A stretch of DNA of 64,000 nt from Channallabes apus (GCA_030522415.1 CM060131.1:8478703-8542702); one strand, 5' to 3'. Shown: positions 1 through 31,392, numbered from the stretch's first letter. Notes: generated from the letters alone by a model not told the origin. Made by a program: numbers and translations.

Positions 1-665
1 AATACATACAGTAGATGGGTGGATAGGTAGGGTGGATGGATAGTTCGATTTGTATATGGATGTTTTGACAGTAGTTTGATGGATGGATAGACCAAATAGA
101 TCAGTAGTATTGAATGAATGAAGTAAATAGATGTATTGCCGGAGAAGAAAGATGTATGGATGGATAAAGTAATGAAAGATGTACAGAGTGAATAAATGGA
201 TGGATGGATGAATTAATTTACAGAATAGAGTGATTGAAGGCCAGAGAGGGAGAATGGATGGAAAGCCAGAGAAGGAACCTTGATGGACAAAATAGATGGA
301 TAGATAGGCATGGAAGAAAGATACTGTATATGGATGGATGGCCAAAGAAAGATGGATGTATAGGTAAAGTAATGAATGAATGGGCATCATGGATGGATGG
401 AAAGAAGAAAAATAGATGGAAAGAAAGGATAGTCGGAAAGCCAGGGAAATAAGATGACCAGATCGATGGTTGGAACAGATTCATGGATAGGCAGGGAAGG
501 AGGCTGGATGGATGGATGAATAGCCAAAAAAAGATAAATGGATAAAGTAATGAATGAATGGACAGAATGGATGGATGAGAAGCTAGAAAAGGAACATGGA
601 TGGATGGATGGTCAGAGACAAAAGATGGATGGATGCATAGATAAATGAATGGACAGAAAAGATTG
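1..665. repeat. (GATG)n tetranucleotide repeat tract, degenerate
   Basis: Runs of GATG/GGAT with interruptions such as CAGAGA and AAAGTAATGAATG across the whole stretch. The open frames here on both strands (His-Pro-Ser-Ile repeats on the minus strand) are a by-product of the repeat. Confidence 0.9.
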
Positions 666-779
666 ATGCATAGCCAAATATGTAAGTAAAGGTTGATTAT
701 ATACATAATGTTTATATACTGTATAATGTCTATATAGGAATCAGCCTTCCCCATCTCATCTTGCACCGTAAACCTTTCT

Positions 780-1468
780 CCTCTTATTTGAATTTCACAC
801 ACACACAAACCCACACACATTATCAGAAAGACTGTTTTGTCTGAAAAATGTTTTGCTTGCTTTTGTCTGAAAAAAGCAAGGAACATCGCTAATGACACTC
901 CTGTGAGCGCATACTAAGGGAATCAATGCTGTAAAGTAAAAAAAAAAAAAAAAAAGAACCTGCACTTTACCTTTGAAAAGAATCGCGACAGAGCAGTGTT
1001 TCTGTGTAGAGTAGAGAGAGAGTGTGTGTGTGTGTGTCTGAAGCCGAGAGGGTGTGGGGTGGGAGTGTAAAGGCGAATTTGTGTGAAATAGCACAGTGTC
1101 CAATTATGTGCGCGCACATATAACGACAGAGAGGAATAAAATGGATCTTTAACCTCTAATGAGACTTTCTTTTGCTTTACACGCGCACACGTGTTATAAT
1201 ACAGTACACGCACGCTGTACACACGCGCTTACAAACACAAAATAAAATATGTTTTACACTCACACACATGGTCACAGTACACGCGTGCACAGGTGTTGAT
1301 AAGACCCAGCAGGGGAGACGATTACCTACAATTCCAACAAAACCGTCTCAGTTGTGAACACGTGACGCTCGGCATCAAAACAAGAAGCGCATGCATGATA
1401 CATGATACTCGGTGCTCGTAAACCAAGACTTGTTTGTTTTTCAAGTCAAAATTTATTAAAAATCTTTA

Positions 1469-1508
<40 letters not shown>

Positions 1509-1510
1509 AA
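780..1510. repeat. Microsatellite-rich region (CA/TG runs, poly-A)
   Basis: Short CA run near 797-820, poly-A near 938-954, TG runs near 1024-1036 and 1473-1502, and mixed CGCACA-type runs between. No gene is seen. Confidence 0.8.
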
Positions 1511-2340
1511 CACTCATGTATTGGCTCTAAGTATCTCCTCTACAGTATATATCTCACTTCTGTGTGTGTTTGGTTTGCTGTAACAGATTCCTTGCTCCAT
1601 GACTAAGGAACACAGAGCCAAAAATAAGACAGTGTATTACATAATGTTGTGTTCGAACTCACAGGAGGTAAGTGTGTGAAAGATTGGATGAGAGAAGGCT
1701 GTGTGTGTGTGGACAGTGTGTTTATCCCCTTTGGATTTTTTCCTTTGATGGATCAGAAGTAGCCTGTTCTTAGTCATGGCTGCATCTATCGTTGAGTCAG
1801 ACTTGTGAGAAATGTGACTAAGGTAAGAAAAAAAAGCAGAGTTTACTTTTTGTGTTGAGGTTGCAATAAATAACATACACACTCGAGCGCACACATCAGC
1901 TGGAGTCTAGCAGTGAGCTCACAGGTACATTGCAAGCTGTTCCTGCTAGAGCTACAGACGACACACTATAAATAGATGCTTGTGTTGCCTGGATGGTTAA
2001 TGCACTGGTGTGTAAAGATGGAATTGTGAGTTGACTTTAAATATGATGTTTGCTTGATGAACGTATTGAACAAGAGCTAGTAGAGGGATTCTTCAACATG
2101 GCCATGTTTACAGGACGTTTCTCGAACCCTTTTTTGTGACCATATGATTGGTGAGATGTGCAGATGTTTTCTTATTTCATCATGCGGTAAAAGATGTGCT
2201 TTAGGGCGTGATGTCTTGAGTAACCAAAAACATAATAAAAATGTTTGACAGTGACACACTGGGAAAGCTGGGAATAAGAAGCATTTTAAGCTATACTCAT
2301 CTCATTGTTGTAAGATCTGTAAATAAACTACAAAACTTGG
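1511..2340. other. Unique-looking non-coding DNA
   Basis: No convincing coding frame, RNA gene or recognisable repeat. It probably belongs to the 5' intron of pak1. Confidence 0.5.
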
Positions 2341-2880
2341 AAGGGTGTTCAGGTCAAACCGTGACTTTTGATTGTGCAGATTAACAGAACATCACTATTC
2401 ACTTTATTTCTCTATATAATCCCCTGCTACACTAATAGTGCTTGTATATCATCAAGGTAGAAAGATTTCCAACTAAGCCAGAGCCATGTTCGGAATGCCT
2501 GCTCCACATCTAGGAGCTGGCCTCCCAGGAACTCCTTTAATGGCCCAAACATGTCGAAATGGCTTGGGGTGAGTTTAGTGCTGTAGGGGGGATATGGCAA
2601 TAACTCCTAGCCGAGTTCCTGTAATGTGCAAGTTTTGTTTGTTAATGATTGTATGTATGGTTCGACACACAGATGTGTCTCTTCCGTGAGTTGGTGAAAA
2701 GTTATCCGTCGATTTTCAAGGATAAGGCTTTTTGCTCGTTAAATGTTCACGGGAACGACCTACAGTGGATTACGAGTCACCTCGTCATTTAAGGACATGC
2801 AGCCGCCTATAAAACAGTTTCCACCAGTCATCACCGTACTGTGCTTGAAGTCTCCTATACATGTTTTCCACCTTCATTAA
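2341..2880 (-). mobile_element. mariner-derived non-autonomous element
   Basis: The end motif GTTCAGGTCAAACC resembles the ends of the copies near 18508 and 30100, read in the same relation to a degraded mariner transposase tail (minus strand: the LAPSDFHMFGPLKEFLGG pattern near 2510-2570). Only the N- and C-terminal parts of the transposase remain, so it cannot be autonomous. Confidence 0.65.
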
Positions 2881-2934
2881 TGATAAAGTTCACACAACAA
2901 ACACAAAAAATTCCTGGCCAACAAACACGTGGGC

Positions 2935-3012
2935 AGGGGTCGCTCCGTGGTCTCCACCAGGTTGCCAACTACGGCTCTTAATCCTATCTGCTCCAGGGGC
3001 GCTGTATTATGG
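2935..3012 (+). repeat. SINE 3' fragment (second tRNA-derived family)
   Basis: The segment ATCTGCTCCAGGGGCGCTGT followed by GGCTGACCCTGTGCTCT is shared with 29660-29705, where a tRNA-like head precedes it. Confidence 0.55.
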
Positions 3013-3186
3013 CTGACCCTGTGCTCTTTTCTTGAACTCTTTCGCTTTGTCTCTCATTCGTTTTTGTTCATGCCAACTTGTTTTTGTACTTTTATTTTAC
3101 TGTAACCCTTAAATAACCATGAGAACCTTTTTTTTTTAATTTTTTAATTTTTTTTTACCCAGAGCTAGCTGCTCCTGCGCTGCGTG

Positions 3187-21791
<18,605 letters not shown>

Positions 21792-22805
21792 CTCAGCACG
21801 GACGAGCACAGCGCCATCTGTCTTCTTTCTTCTTCTACCCCGAACCGCACGGCAACCCCTATTGCCCCCTACCTGACTGTTTAGTGGGCAGGAACCTGTA
21901 GAGTTTCTGATGTCAGGGACATGGTGTGTATGTGTACGTGTGTGTGTGTGTGTGTGTGTGTCTGTACGAGCTCTCGTAGCTCACCAGAACAATGACGTCA
22001 CTGTATATGAAGAATCCACTGGATGCTACAGTGGAGCCACGCTGTTTATTTAACAGGAACGGATGAGTTTCTTTAAATCGATTTTATTTCGCAGCTTTGT
22101 ATGTTCGTGGTACTTTACAAATGGGATGAAGTAATTGAAATGGGTCTTTTTTTGTTTTTTTTTAATGACTTTTTGTATATCCATGAGAAGGTGAACAACA
22201 TAAATTGATTAGTGGACGTTGGAATATGGAACGTCGTAGACCGCTGCTCTACTGCGTCTCATCGACGACGCTGGTACGGAACCCGAAAAACGCCGCTGAT
22301 GCACGCACGGGAGGAAACTGCGAAAAAACCATAACTTGACATGAACATTAAACACGGATGCTGTGCATGAAGAGCGCATCCTCATGCTTTTCTAGTCACT
22401 TGCTTTCACTTGTGTTACTCTGTCCTTCTGCCCTTTGAAATCAGGATGTACATTTCTTATTGACAAAATTAAAACAAACTGTAGCAACATGTGTTGTCAT
22501 GAACACTGACTTACAGTAATAGTGATATGCTAGATTTTGTTTTGTAATTATCTTAAATAATGTTTTAAGTTCTTTTTTTTTTTTTACGTAGCGCTGATGT
22601 ACCCTTTGGCCTTAAACTGTGATGTGGAGGGAAGGCGACTTGGCGAAGACGGTACAGCTTGTACAGCCTGCTCTCCCTGAACCTTTTTATTAAGTTGATT
22701 GATGGAAAAACTTCTTTCTCTTGTATTTTTTTTTTTTTTTTGAGCCATAAATTGTTTATAAGGCGTTTTTGATTAAAGATTCTTATTTGAAGCAGAAGAA
22801 ATAAA
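21792..22805 (+). other. pak1: pak1 3' UTR (extent inferred)
   Basis: Non-repetitive DNA after the stop codon. Candidate poly(A) signals are ATTAAA at about 22347 and 22772 and AATAAA at 22800-22805. A (GT)n run sits near 21940-21962 and T-runs near 22567 and 22722. The next Tc1-like element begins at 22874, so the transcript probably ends before it. The true cleavage site cannot be read from sequence alone. Confidence 0.6.
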
Positions 22806-23099
22806 CTGCACAAACGAATTCTGCTTGATCCAAGATGGTTTGATCCCTGCTCATACAGTACAGTAATCTGATACAGTGGTGTGAAAAACTATTTGCCCCC
22901 CCTCCTGATTTCTTATTCTTTTGCATGTTTGTCACACAAAATGTTTCTGATCATCAAACACATTTAACTATTAGTCAAAGATAACACAAGTAAACACAAA
23001 ATGCAGTTTTTAAATGAGGGCTTTTATTATTTAGGGCGAAAAAAAAATCCAAACCTACATGGCCCTGTGTGAAAAAGTAATTGCCCCCTGAACCTAAAA

Positions 23100-24116
23100 C
23101 TGGTTGGGCCACCCTTAGCAGCAATAACTGCAATCAAGCGTTTGCGATAACTTGCAACGAGTCTTTTACAGCGCTCTGGAGGAATTTTGGCCCACTCATC
23201 TTTGCAGAATTGTTGTAATTCAGCTTTATTTGAGGGATTTCTAGCATGAACCGCCTTTTTAAGGTCATGCCACAACATCTCAATAGGATTCAGGTCAGGA
23301 CTTTGACTAGGCCACTCCAAAGTCTTCATTTTGTTTTTCTTCAGCCATTCAGAGGTGGATTTGCTGGTGTGTTTTGGGTCATTGTCCTGCTGCAGCACCC
23401 AAGATCGCTTCAGCTTGAGTTGACGAACAGATAGCCGGACATTCTCCTTCAGGATTTTTTGGTAGACAGTAGAATTCATGGTTCCATCTATCACAGCAAG
23501 CCTTCCAGGTCCTGAAGCAGCAAAACAATCCCAGACCATCACACTACCACCACCATATTTTACTGTTGGTATGATGTTCTTTTTCTGAAATGCTGTGTTA
23601 CTTTTACGCCAGATGTAACGGGACACGCACCTTCCAAAAAGTTCAACTTTTGTCTCATCGGTCCACAAGGTATTTTCCCAAAAGTCTTGGCAATCATTGA
23701 GATGTTTTTTAGCAAAATTGAGACGAGCCTTAATGTTCTTTTTGCTTAAAAGTGGTTTGCGCCTTGGAAATCTGCCATGCAGGCCGTTTTTGCCCAGTCT
23801 CTTTCTTAATGGTGGAGTCGTGAACACTGACCTTAATTGAGGCAAGTGAGGCCTGCAGTTCTTTAGATGTTGTCCTGGGGTCTTTTGTGGCCTCTCGGAT
23901 GAGTCGTCTCTGCGCTCTTGGGGTGATTTTGGTCGGCCGGCCACTCCTGAGAAGGTTCACCACTGTTCCATGTTTTTGCCATTTGTGGATAATGGCTCTC
24001 ACTGTGGTTCGCTGGAGTCCCAAAGCTTTAGAAATGGCTTTACAACCTTTACCAGACTGATAGATCTCAATTACTTTTGTTCTCATTTGTTCCTGAATTT
24101 CTTTGGATCTTGGCAT
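23100..24116 (-). pseudogene. Tc1-like transposase, one frameshift
   Basis: Starts MPRSKEIQEQMRTKVIEI; an N-terminal helix-turn-helix (GKGCKAISKAL, TTVRAIIHKW) is followed by the DDE catalytic region ([38 protein letters not shown]). Against the sister copy at 53275, one extra T in the AC(C)ATTAAGAAAG segment at about 23806-23809 shifts the frame, splitting the protein into two overlapping frames. A further small change at the C-terminus removes the usual stop. Confidence 0.88.
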
Positions 24117-24286
24117 GATGTCTAGCTTTTGAGGTGCTTTTGGTCTACTTCTCTGTGTCAGGTTGATTGAAACAGGTGTGGCAGTAATCAGGCCTGGGGG
24201 TGACTACAGAAATTGAACTCAGGTGTGATAAACCACAGTTATTTTTTAAGAAGGGGGGCAATCACTTTTTCACACAGGGCCATGTA

Positions 24287-25868
24287 CAAACCGGATTCCA
24301 AAAAAGTTGGGACACTAAACAAATTGTGAATAAAAACTGAATGCAATGATGTGGAGATGGCAAATGTCAATATTTTATTCAGAATAGAACATAAATCACG
24401 GAACAAAAGTTTAAACTGAGAAAATATATCATTTTAAGGGAAAAATATGGTGAATCAAAATGTCATGGTGTCAACAAATCCCAAAAAAAGTTGGGACAAG
24501 GCCATTTTCACCACTGTGTGGCATCTCCCCTTCTTCTTACAACACTCAACAGACGTCTGGGGACCGAGGAGACCAGTTTCTCAAGTTTAGAAATAGGAAT
24601 GCTCTCCCATTCTTGTCTAATACAGGCCTCTAACTGTTCAATTGTCTTGGGCCTTCTTTGTCGCACCTTCCTCTTTATGATGCGCCAAATGTTCTCTATA
24701 GGGGAAAGATCTGGACTGCAGACTGGCCATTTCAGTACCCGGATCCTTCTCCTACGCAGCCATGATGATGTTATTGATGCAGAATGTGGTCTGGCATTAT
24801 CTTGTTGAAAAATGCAGGGTCTTCCCTGAAAGAGATGACTAGATGTTGTTCTAGAACCTGAATATATTTTTCTGCATTGATGGTGCCTTTCCAGACATGC
24901 AAGCTGCCCATGCCACACGCACTCATGCAACCCCATACCATCAGAGATGCAGGCTTCTGAACTGAGCGTTGATAACAACTTGGGTTGTCCTTGTCCTCTT
25001 TGGTCCGGATGACATGGCGTCCCACATTTCCAACAAGAACTTCGAATCGTGACTCGTCTGACCACAGAACAGTCTTCCATTTTGCCACACTCCATTTTAA
25101 ATGATCCCTGGCCCAATGAAAACGCCTGTGCTTGTGGATCTTGCTTAGAAATGGCTTCTTCTTTGCACTGTAGAGTTTCAGCTGGCAACGGCGGATGGCA
25201 CGGTGGATTGTGTTCACTGACGATGGTTTCTGGAAGTATTCCTGAGCCCATTCTGTGATTTCCTTTACAGTAGCATTCCTGTTTGTGGTGCAGTGTCGTT
25301 TAAGGGCCCGGAGATCACGGGCATCCAGTATGGTTTTACGACCTTGACCCTTACGCACAGAGATTGTTCCAGATTCTCTGAATCTTCGGATGATATTATG
25401 CACAGTTGATGATGATAACTGCAAAGTCTTTGCAATTTTTCGCTGGGTAACACCTTTCTGATATTGCTCCAATATCTTTCTGCGCAACATTGTGGGAATT
25501 GGTGATCCTCTACCCATCTTGGCTTCTGAGAGACACTGCCACTCTGAGAAGCTCTTTTTATACCCAATCATGTTGCCAATTAACCTAATTACTGTTAATT
25601 GGTCTTCCAGCTCTTCGTTATGCTCAAATTCACTTTTTCCAGCCTCTTATTGCTACTTGTCCCAACTTTTTTGGGATTTGTTGACAGCGTGAAATTTGGA
25701 ATCAACATATTTTTCCTTTAAAATGATACATTTTCTCGGATTAAACTTTTGATCTGTCATCTATGTTCTATTCTGAATAAAATATTGACATTTGCCATCT
25801 CCACATCATTGCATTCAGTTTTTATTCACAATTTGTTTAGTGTCCCAACTTTTTTGGAATCCGGCTTG
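24287..25868 (-). mobile_element. Nested Tc1-like transposon with exact TA duplication
   Basis: Inserted in the other Tc1 at its CATGTA site. TA is present on both sides (24285-24286, 25869-25870), and removing the insert rebuilds the uninterrupted host end seen at about 54328. The ends CAAACCGGATTCCAAAAAAG and CTTTTTTGGAATCCGGCTTG are inverted repeats. Length is 1582 bp. Confidence 0.95.
24508..25571 (-). pseudogene. Tc1-like transposase of the nested element, one frameshift
   Basis: The long open frame starts near 25571 and carries the full DNA-binding region (helix-turn-helix, GRKT-type basic linker, second helix set) and the first catalytic block WSDESRFEV. Around 24838-24845 a small deletion after LEQH shifts the frame. 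The QQDNARPHS and SPDLSPIENIW blocks continue in another frame to about 24508. It is close to intact but not one protein. Confidence 0.88.
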
Positions 25869-26324
25869 TAGTTTTGGAGTTTCTTTTCTCCCTTAATAAC
25901 GTAAACCTTCATTTAAAAATTGCATTTTCTGTTCAATTATGTTATCTTTGACTAATAGTTAACGGTTTTTGATGAGCAGAAACATTTAAGTGCGACAAAC
26001 ATGCAAAAGAATAAGAAATCAGGAAGGGGGCAAATAGTTTTTCACACCCCTGTAGTTTTATGGTTTAGAGGTGTGCACTTTAATTATAAGTGCTTTCTTC
26101 TCAAAGTCTTGATGTCAATTCCCAATTCAGATTAACTATCCCTTAATGGTTTTGAATCATTGAATGAATTCCTCACTTGAATCATCCATCACTTTTTTTT
26201 CTTTTTGGCTGCTCATGATGCGTCACAGGGCAGCTGAACCTTATTGCTATTAATTACAGACACAGCTGGACTGGATCTCTCCGGACACATCAAAGTTTTT
26301 ACTTGCCAGTGGGGCTAAGAAGTA

Positions 26325-26690
26325 CCATGTAGGTTAACAATGGACCACACAGGCTAGACTTCACTCCTCACTTCATTAGAGAGCCTTCGGTGTCCATGAC
26401 CACGTCACTGGTTGGACAACTTTTGGAAGGTATTCACCAATTCATACCAGGGCCACCCTACAAGATCTGTTGTTTTGGAGATGTTCTGCCCACGGTTACC
26501 TAGTGATCCCAGTTTGGCCCATATCAAAGTCACTCAGAAACTTGGGCTTACCCATTTTTCCTGCTTTCAACACGTCGACATCCAGACCCGAGTGGTCACT
26601 TGATACACCCCACTCCTTGACGGGTGCCATTGTAACCCCTTAGTGGTTTTAACGTTATGGTTAGTTGATTTACTGGTCACCTGATAACAT
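26325..26690 (-). mobile_element. Tc1-like relic (third family)
   Basis: Segments such as TTGGCCCATATCAAAGTCAC, CCCATTTTTCCTGCTTTCAA and TTAACGTTATGGTTAG fit the 5' end and N-terminal coding part of an abundant fish Tc1-like family I recall. The copy at 46395-46800 overlaps it in the other orientation. It is heavily truncated. Confidence 0.6.
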
Positions 26691-28308
26691 GGGAAATGAA
26701 CATGAATATTAAGCAGGTGTATCTAAAAACTGGCTAATTCCAAATACTAATGCGATCAAAAGGAAAAAAATGAGTTTTTTTTTTTTTTTTTACCATTGCT
26801 CTTTGATGTTGTACTTTTGAAATTCTGTGCTCTTGTCCCCTGCTTCTGTGAAATGACATTTTTGTTTAATTAATCTAATTCTAAGTAGCCTCCCACTATG
26901 AAGCTTCTGAGCAAAGCATTTACAAGGGTTTGAATGTGGCAGGAAAGTACAGAATCAGCCTAAATGGGCTCTGTAGGAGCCGATTGTCCATTACATAAAG
27001 CAGCAGATTGCTTACCTCATCAAGTGTGTAGGATTTAAAGTCGCAGTGTTCGAGCTGCCAGGCTTTCGAACAATATGGCACTCTTAATGACGTCTATCCG
27101 TCTATGCTGGACGCTTGCTGGTGTGTCATTTAAACGCTATCCAATCTGGTGTGCATCCGCAGTGCAGAGAGCTCTTGGTTTTATGACTGGTGCAGACAGA
27201 AGGTCGTTTCTGTAAATCGTTTGACATATATTCTTAACCATGGCAATCCTTATAAGGATGTGCGTTATGGAGCGAACGTCACAGCATGTTGATGTTGTGT
27301 AATTACAAACTGCGGTGACCTGACGTATGATTAGACTAAGGAGAATTTGATCTTTTTATATAACTGACTACATGCACTGTAGGTTTAGTATAAATTTGTG
27401 TTATCTTGTTTCCCAGACCCATTTCATCAAATGTATTGCTTAGGACACGCTCCATTTTATATGGGTTAACTATACAAGCCTTAAATTTTTCAACACCCCA
27501 TTCACATCTGTATTAAACGTTAATACCGCATCATGCGGTTTATGTTGTAGCTTGCTTTGGCACTGCAATGATGAGAGCCCTCTTCCTCCTCCTCTTTCTC
27601 TCTCTCTCTCTGTTCTTGTTCTCTGGTTGATTAATTCTGAGGCACTAGAAATCCTGCTGAGTTGGTGTTAAGGGTTTGCCAGGATGCTGTGGGGAAGCTA
27701 AAGTCACAAACTGACAAGGACGAATGATGGCAACAAAACGGGAGGAGAAAAGGAAGGATGGCAGGATGGGAACTGAGCCACTCTGCATGTGTCAGTGCTA
27801 AAAGGAAGTACAGCAGGCTGACAGGGTATAAATATACAGTATAGTATGGAGGGACGAGTGGTGCCATGAAAGAGTGCGGTATATGAAATTCGTCACATTT
27901 TCAAGTGAGGGTCAGGTGAGATAAGGATTTTGCTCCAAAATGTTTAGCGACTTTTTATACTGGAATCCTGTAAGGAAGCGCACATCATGATAGCTTTAAA
28001 ATGAGATTTTCAGTTAGCCAAGACCACAAATGGTTTAAGAATGTTAAGATTTGTTTACTTATAAGTGTACTTCAAGATTTACCTTTAATGTGTGCGAATT
28101 ATTACTACTTGCACTGTTACTACATACTTTTACTTATTTTCATAAAGGATGAGGTGTCCCACAGCTTCTGATGTAAAAATACAGCCTTTAATATTCACTC
28201 TAAAAAAAACTAAAGACTGGTTTTCTGGTTCTGCATCAAAACGAGTGGCCCATTGAGTTTTAAGCATTTATTTATATACATTACAGTACTTGTGCTTTGG
28301 AGTGTTTT
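26691..28308. other. Non-coding DNA, no feature seen
   Basis: T-run near 26776 and a CT run near 27590-27612. No coding, RNA or repeat family is recognised. Confidence 0.5.
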
Positions 28309-28887
28309 GGCGCTTTTCCACTGCATAGTACGGCACGACACGGTTCAGTTCAGCTCACTTTTGGGGGGTTTTCCACTGGTAACAGTACCTGGTACCTGGT
28401 CCTTTTTTTAGTACCACCTCAGCCGAGGTTCCAAGCGCGCCGAACCGTTACCAAAACGTGACGTGTAAACTCTGCTGGTCACTGATTGGCCTGAGAAAAT
28501 CGTCATTACTGCGTCACCGAACTTGCGACACGAGACACAACAGAACCGCTATATTTAGAACAGCCAGAGAAGGATCGGACGCACCTTTTTGTATTAACCA
28601 AAAATTTTCTTCGGCTGCCATCAGCCTCTTTTGAAACAAATTCGTTCGTCTCGCTGTTAAAAACATCCACATGCCGAGAATGAAGAACACCATGCCGTCG
28701 ATATGCTCCATCGTTGTGTGTTTGTTTGTGACGCGTTTACGATGATGTCACGGCTGTAGCGGCGCCGCAACTAAACGACATGGGAGTAATCCTGCCCACG
28801 CTAAAGCGTTACTACTGCAGTGGAAGCGCAAACCGAGCCGAACCGAAGTGAGCTGTGCTGTGCCGGACTATGCAGTGGAAAAGAGGC
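28309..28887. mobile_element. Non-autonomous DNA transposon with long inverted ends
   Basis: The left end GCGCTTTTCCACTGCATAGT and the right end ACTATGCAGTGGAAAAGAGG are inverted repeats, followed inward by matching CGGCAC/GTGCCG and CAGCTCACTT/AAGTGAGCTG blocks. A second internal TTCCACTG motif appears near each end. There is no transposase. The family is uncertain (a hAT or Harbinger-type MITE is possible). Confidence 0.75.
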
Positions 28888-29589
28888 AATTGTTTCATGT
28901 TGTAATTACACCTCCAAACCACTAGTTGGTCATGGGGTTTCTACGCCACTGTGCTAAGTACTGTAACTTCGCCATTCTTTGTACAACAAACAATGGCAAA
29001 TAAAAGCTAGTCTTAGTTGTTAGTCTTTACTGTTGTTCATAATGTATTAGTTTAGCTTTATTCAAATTACTGTAATTAGTCAATTAGTCCCTCCTCAATT
29101 TGGTCCATAGTCGCTCGGATTTCAGCTCGATTAAAAAAATGGAGGAGTAGAGAAAGTAGCCAGAAATCTGCTGAAAAAGAAACTGGAAAGGGGTTGTTTT
29201 TGGTGAGCCGCACATCTGGCTACTCCATAGGGTACGCGGCTATGTGAGACCTATGGCGTCATCTTGACACAGAGGCATAAATCATCCTTAAAGAAAAATG
29301 TTATATTTAAACTAACCAGTTTTGTAAATATGCTAATCAGTTACGTTTGTCTTCATTGTTAATGTACCTTAATAAACATGAAGGTTATTTACATGAAGTT
29401 TTGTGTGGGGCCTGGACCCAATTCTGGAGAATTTTTCTTCACAAAGCGGGGTCTACCATAGATTGGGTGCCAAAAGATTACAAGCTCAAGCACACCCCCT
29501 CACAAAATTTCTCTACAGGCAATTTTGAAAGAAAAAAAGGCTTTGGACTTTATTAGAAAACCCGCCAGGGACACAGACGGGAGGTAAGG
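28888..29589. other. Non-coding DNA
   Basis: Nothing recognised on either strand. Confidence 0.5.
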
Positions 29590-29780
29590 TTTGGAGCAGT
29601 AGTGGCTTAAACAGTTAAGGCGCTGCGATACTGATGCCAAGTTTTGTTGAGCCCATAACCCCATCTGCTTCAGGGGCGTCATATCCTGGCTGACCCTGTG
29701 CTCTGACCCAGGCTTCCTAACTGTGATATGTGGTGGGGGAAAAAAATCACTGTGCTAAGTACATATATCATTATATTATA
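29590..29780 (+). repeat. tRNA-derived SINE, second family
   Basis: AGTAGTGGCTTAAACAGTTA gives an A-box-like head, a degraded B-box region follows, and CAGGGGCGTCATATCCTGGC then GACCCTGTGCTCTGACCC matches 2960-3005. Confidence 0.55.
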
Positions 29781-30094
29781 TTATATTATATTATAAGTCA
29801 AATAATTAAAATTGTCATCTATCCGACCTGAACCCCCAGTGTGATCATTTTAAACACTAAGCATTAGCTAACTAGCAAGCTCAATTCTAGCTTTCTCTAA
29901 ATTAGCAGAAAAGCTTAGCGAATGACTGTAGCCATTTGTAGAGGATTCAGCATTATGAATTTGTGCTCAGTTCTTTTCATCATTTTTCATCGTTTCATCA
30001 TTTACTTGTTAGTCTTGAACACTTGCCTAGGTGGACCTTTAAAAAAAATAAATAAATAAAAAAAATTTGACACAGTACCAATCATTTCATGATT

Positions 30095-30560
30095 CATGGC
30101 GTTCCAGTCAAACTGGGACCTGTGATGAAATTGAATAAAGATGTAGAAAAGGTTGACATTTATATAAAGTAAGATTTCAATCACAGGATGGATATGGTAA
30201 TGAGGCTAATTAGTCTTAAATGTAAAACGTTTGAACGGTGCAAACATTTTTTTGAGGCGGTCGCACATGCATGAATGGCCAAGATGTCTCAGAGCCCATT
30301 CTCGTGAACACTCACTCAGAGTCAAACACCTGATCCTTGAAACCTCTGTCCATGGGAACTGTACACTCAATCATTCACCAACACCACTTGCATATTACAG
30401 GAACTCAGCTGGCCATCCCCCGTCCCGACCTCGCCCCAAGCTATTTCCACATGTTGCGTTTTTAAAGGAGTTCCTGGGAGGCCAGTGTTTCAGATGTGAA
30501 GTAGACAGTCTGGTCGTAGCTCCCGTTTACTGAGCAAACGTTCTGCCTTGATAGTATCCA
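30095..30560 (+). mobile_element. mariner-derived non-autonomous element
   Basis: The end GCGTTCCAGTCAAACTGGGA, the TTTGAACGGTGCAAAC block (mariner helix-turn-helix remnant) and AAGGAGTTCCTGGGAGGCCA (C-terminal remnant) follow the order seen at 13520-14470. The catalytic core is missing. Confidence 0.68.
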
Positions 30561-31253
30561 AACATAAGGGCAATTCTGGGATAAGTGCAGAAGTACAGCA
30601 AGCGAATTATGTAGAGAAATACATAATTGATAGAAATGTGTTGCCTCAGTTGTTGCACTGTAGGTACATATATATATAGCTATATATAATATATACATAG
30701 CTCAAGTGCAGTAGCATACAGCCTACCAAGCCTTCAGTTTAGCCTCATGCAAATTGCATTGCAAACTGCATATATAAATCATCACATACCCAGTTCAAAC
30801 CACTGTGAGCTGTGTGTTAGATCAGACGGATTTGCTTAATTTGTTTCTAACATTATGACATTAATATCTACAAACGTGAAGAAAAAAACTAATAGCAGCC
30901 ATTTTGAGGCTGAGGTTGCTTTCCTTTGCTTATGAGCTTCTCTTGTGGTTTATACTGTAACTTGTAAGAACCTTCAGTGAAACACCAGTTTTAAACATGA
31001 AGCATTGCTTAAACATTTGACTACGCTTGAATCCAAAATGAATGGGAATAAACTTTAGCCAAAATGTTTCTGTAAATCTCAGTCCTTTGGTAGAATTTGG
31101 TGTTTGCTGTTTCTTTGATCCAGAAGCCTTCACTCTCATTGTTTAGCTCAGTGACGACAGCACTGATGTCAGTGTTGCCCAGGGTTACCTTTAGGTGTCG
31201 TTTCTTTTTTTTTTTTTTCTTTTTTTTTTTCTTGATTTCACAAAAGCATTTGG
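30561..31253. other. Non-coding DNA
   Basis: TA-rich repeats near 30665-30700 and two T-runs near 31205-31230. No gene is seen. Confidence 0.5.
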
Positions 31254-31316
31254 GTCTAAAAAGCAACTTGTTGACCCATTCCAATGAACTCACACACACT
31301 GTATATAAATATATAC

Positions 31317-31392
<76 letters not shown>

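Larger units (their letters stand above)
22874..26052 (-). mobile_element. Tc1-like transposon (CAGTGGTGTGAAAAAC family) hosting a nested Tc1
   Basis: TA dinucleotides flank both ends (22872-22873, 26053-26054). The left end CAGTGGTGTGAAAAAC mirrors the right end TTTTTCACACCCCTG. Without the nested 24287-25868 element and its duplicated TA, the host is about 1.6 kb, typical of autonomous Tc1 elements. It lies just downstream of pak1. Confidence 0.92.

Noticed and set aside
218..898. Long minus-strand open frame rich in His-Pro-Ser-Ile
   Set aside because: It is a translation of the degenerate GATG repeat, with no domain and no conserved composition outside the repeat.
24508..25251. Separate protein gene beginning MGSGILPETIVSEHNPPCHP
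   Set aside because: It is the shifted frame of the nested Tc1-like transposase before the true catalytic C-terminus; the real protein is the overlapping frame to 25571.
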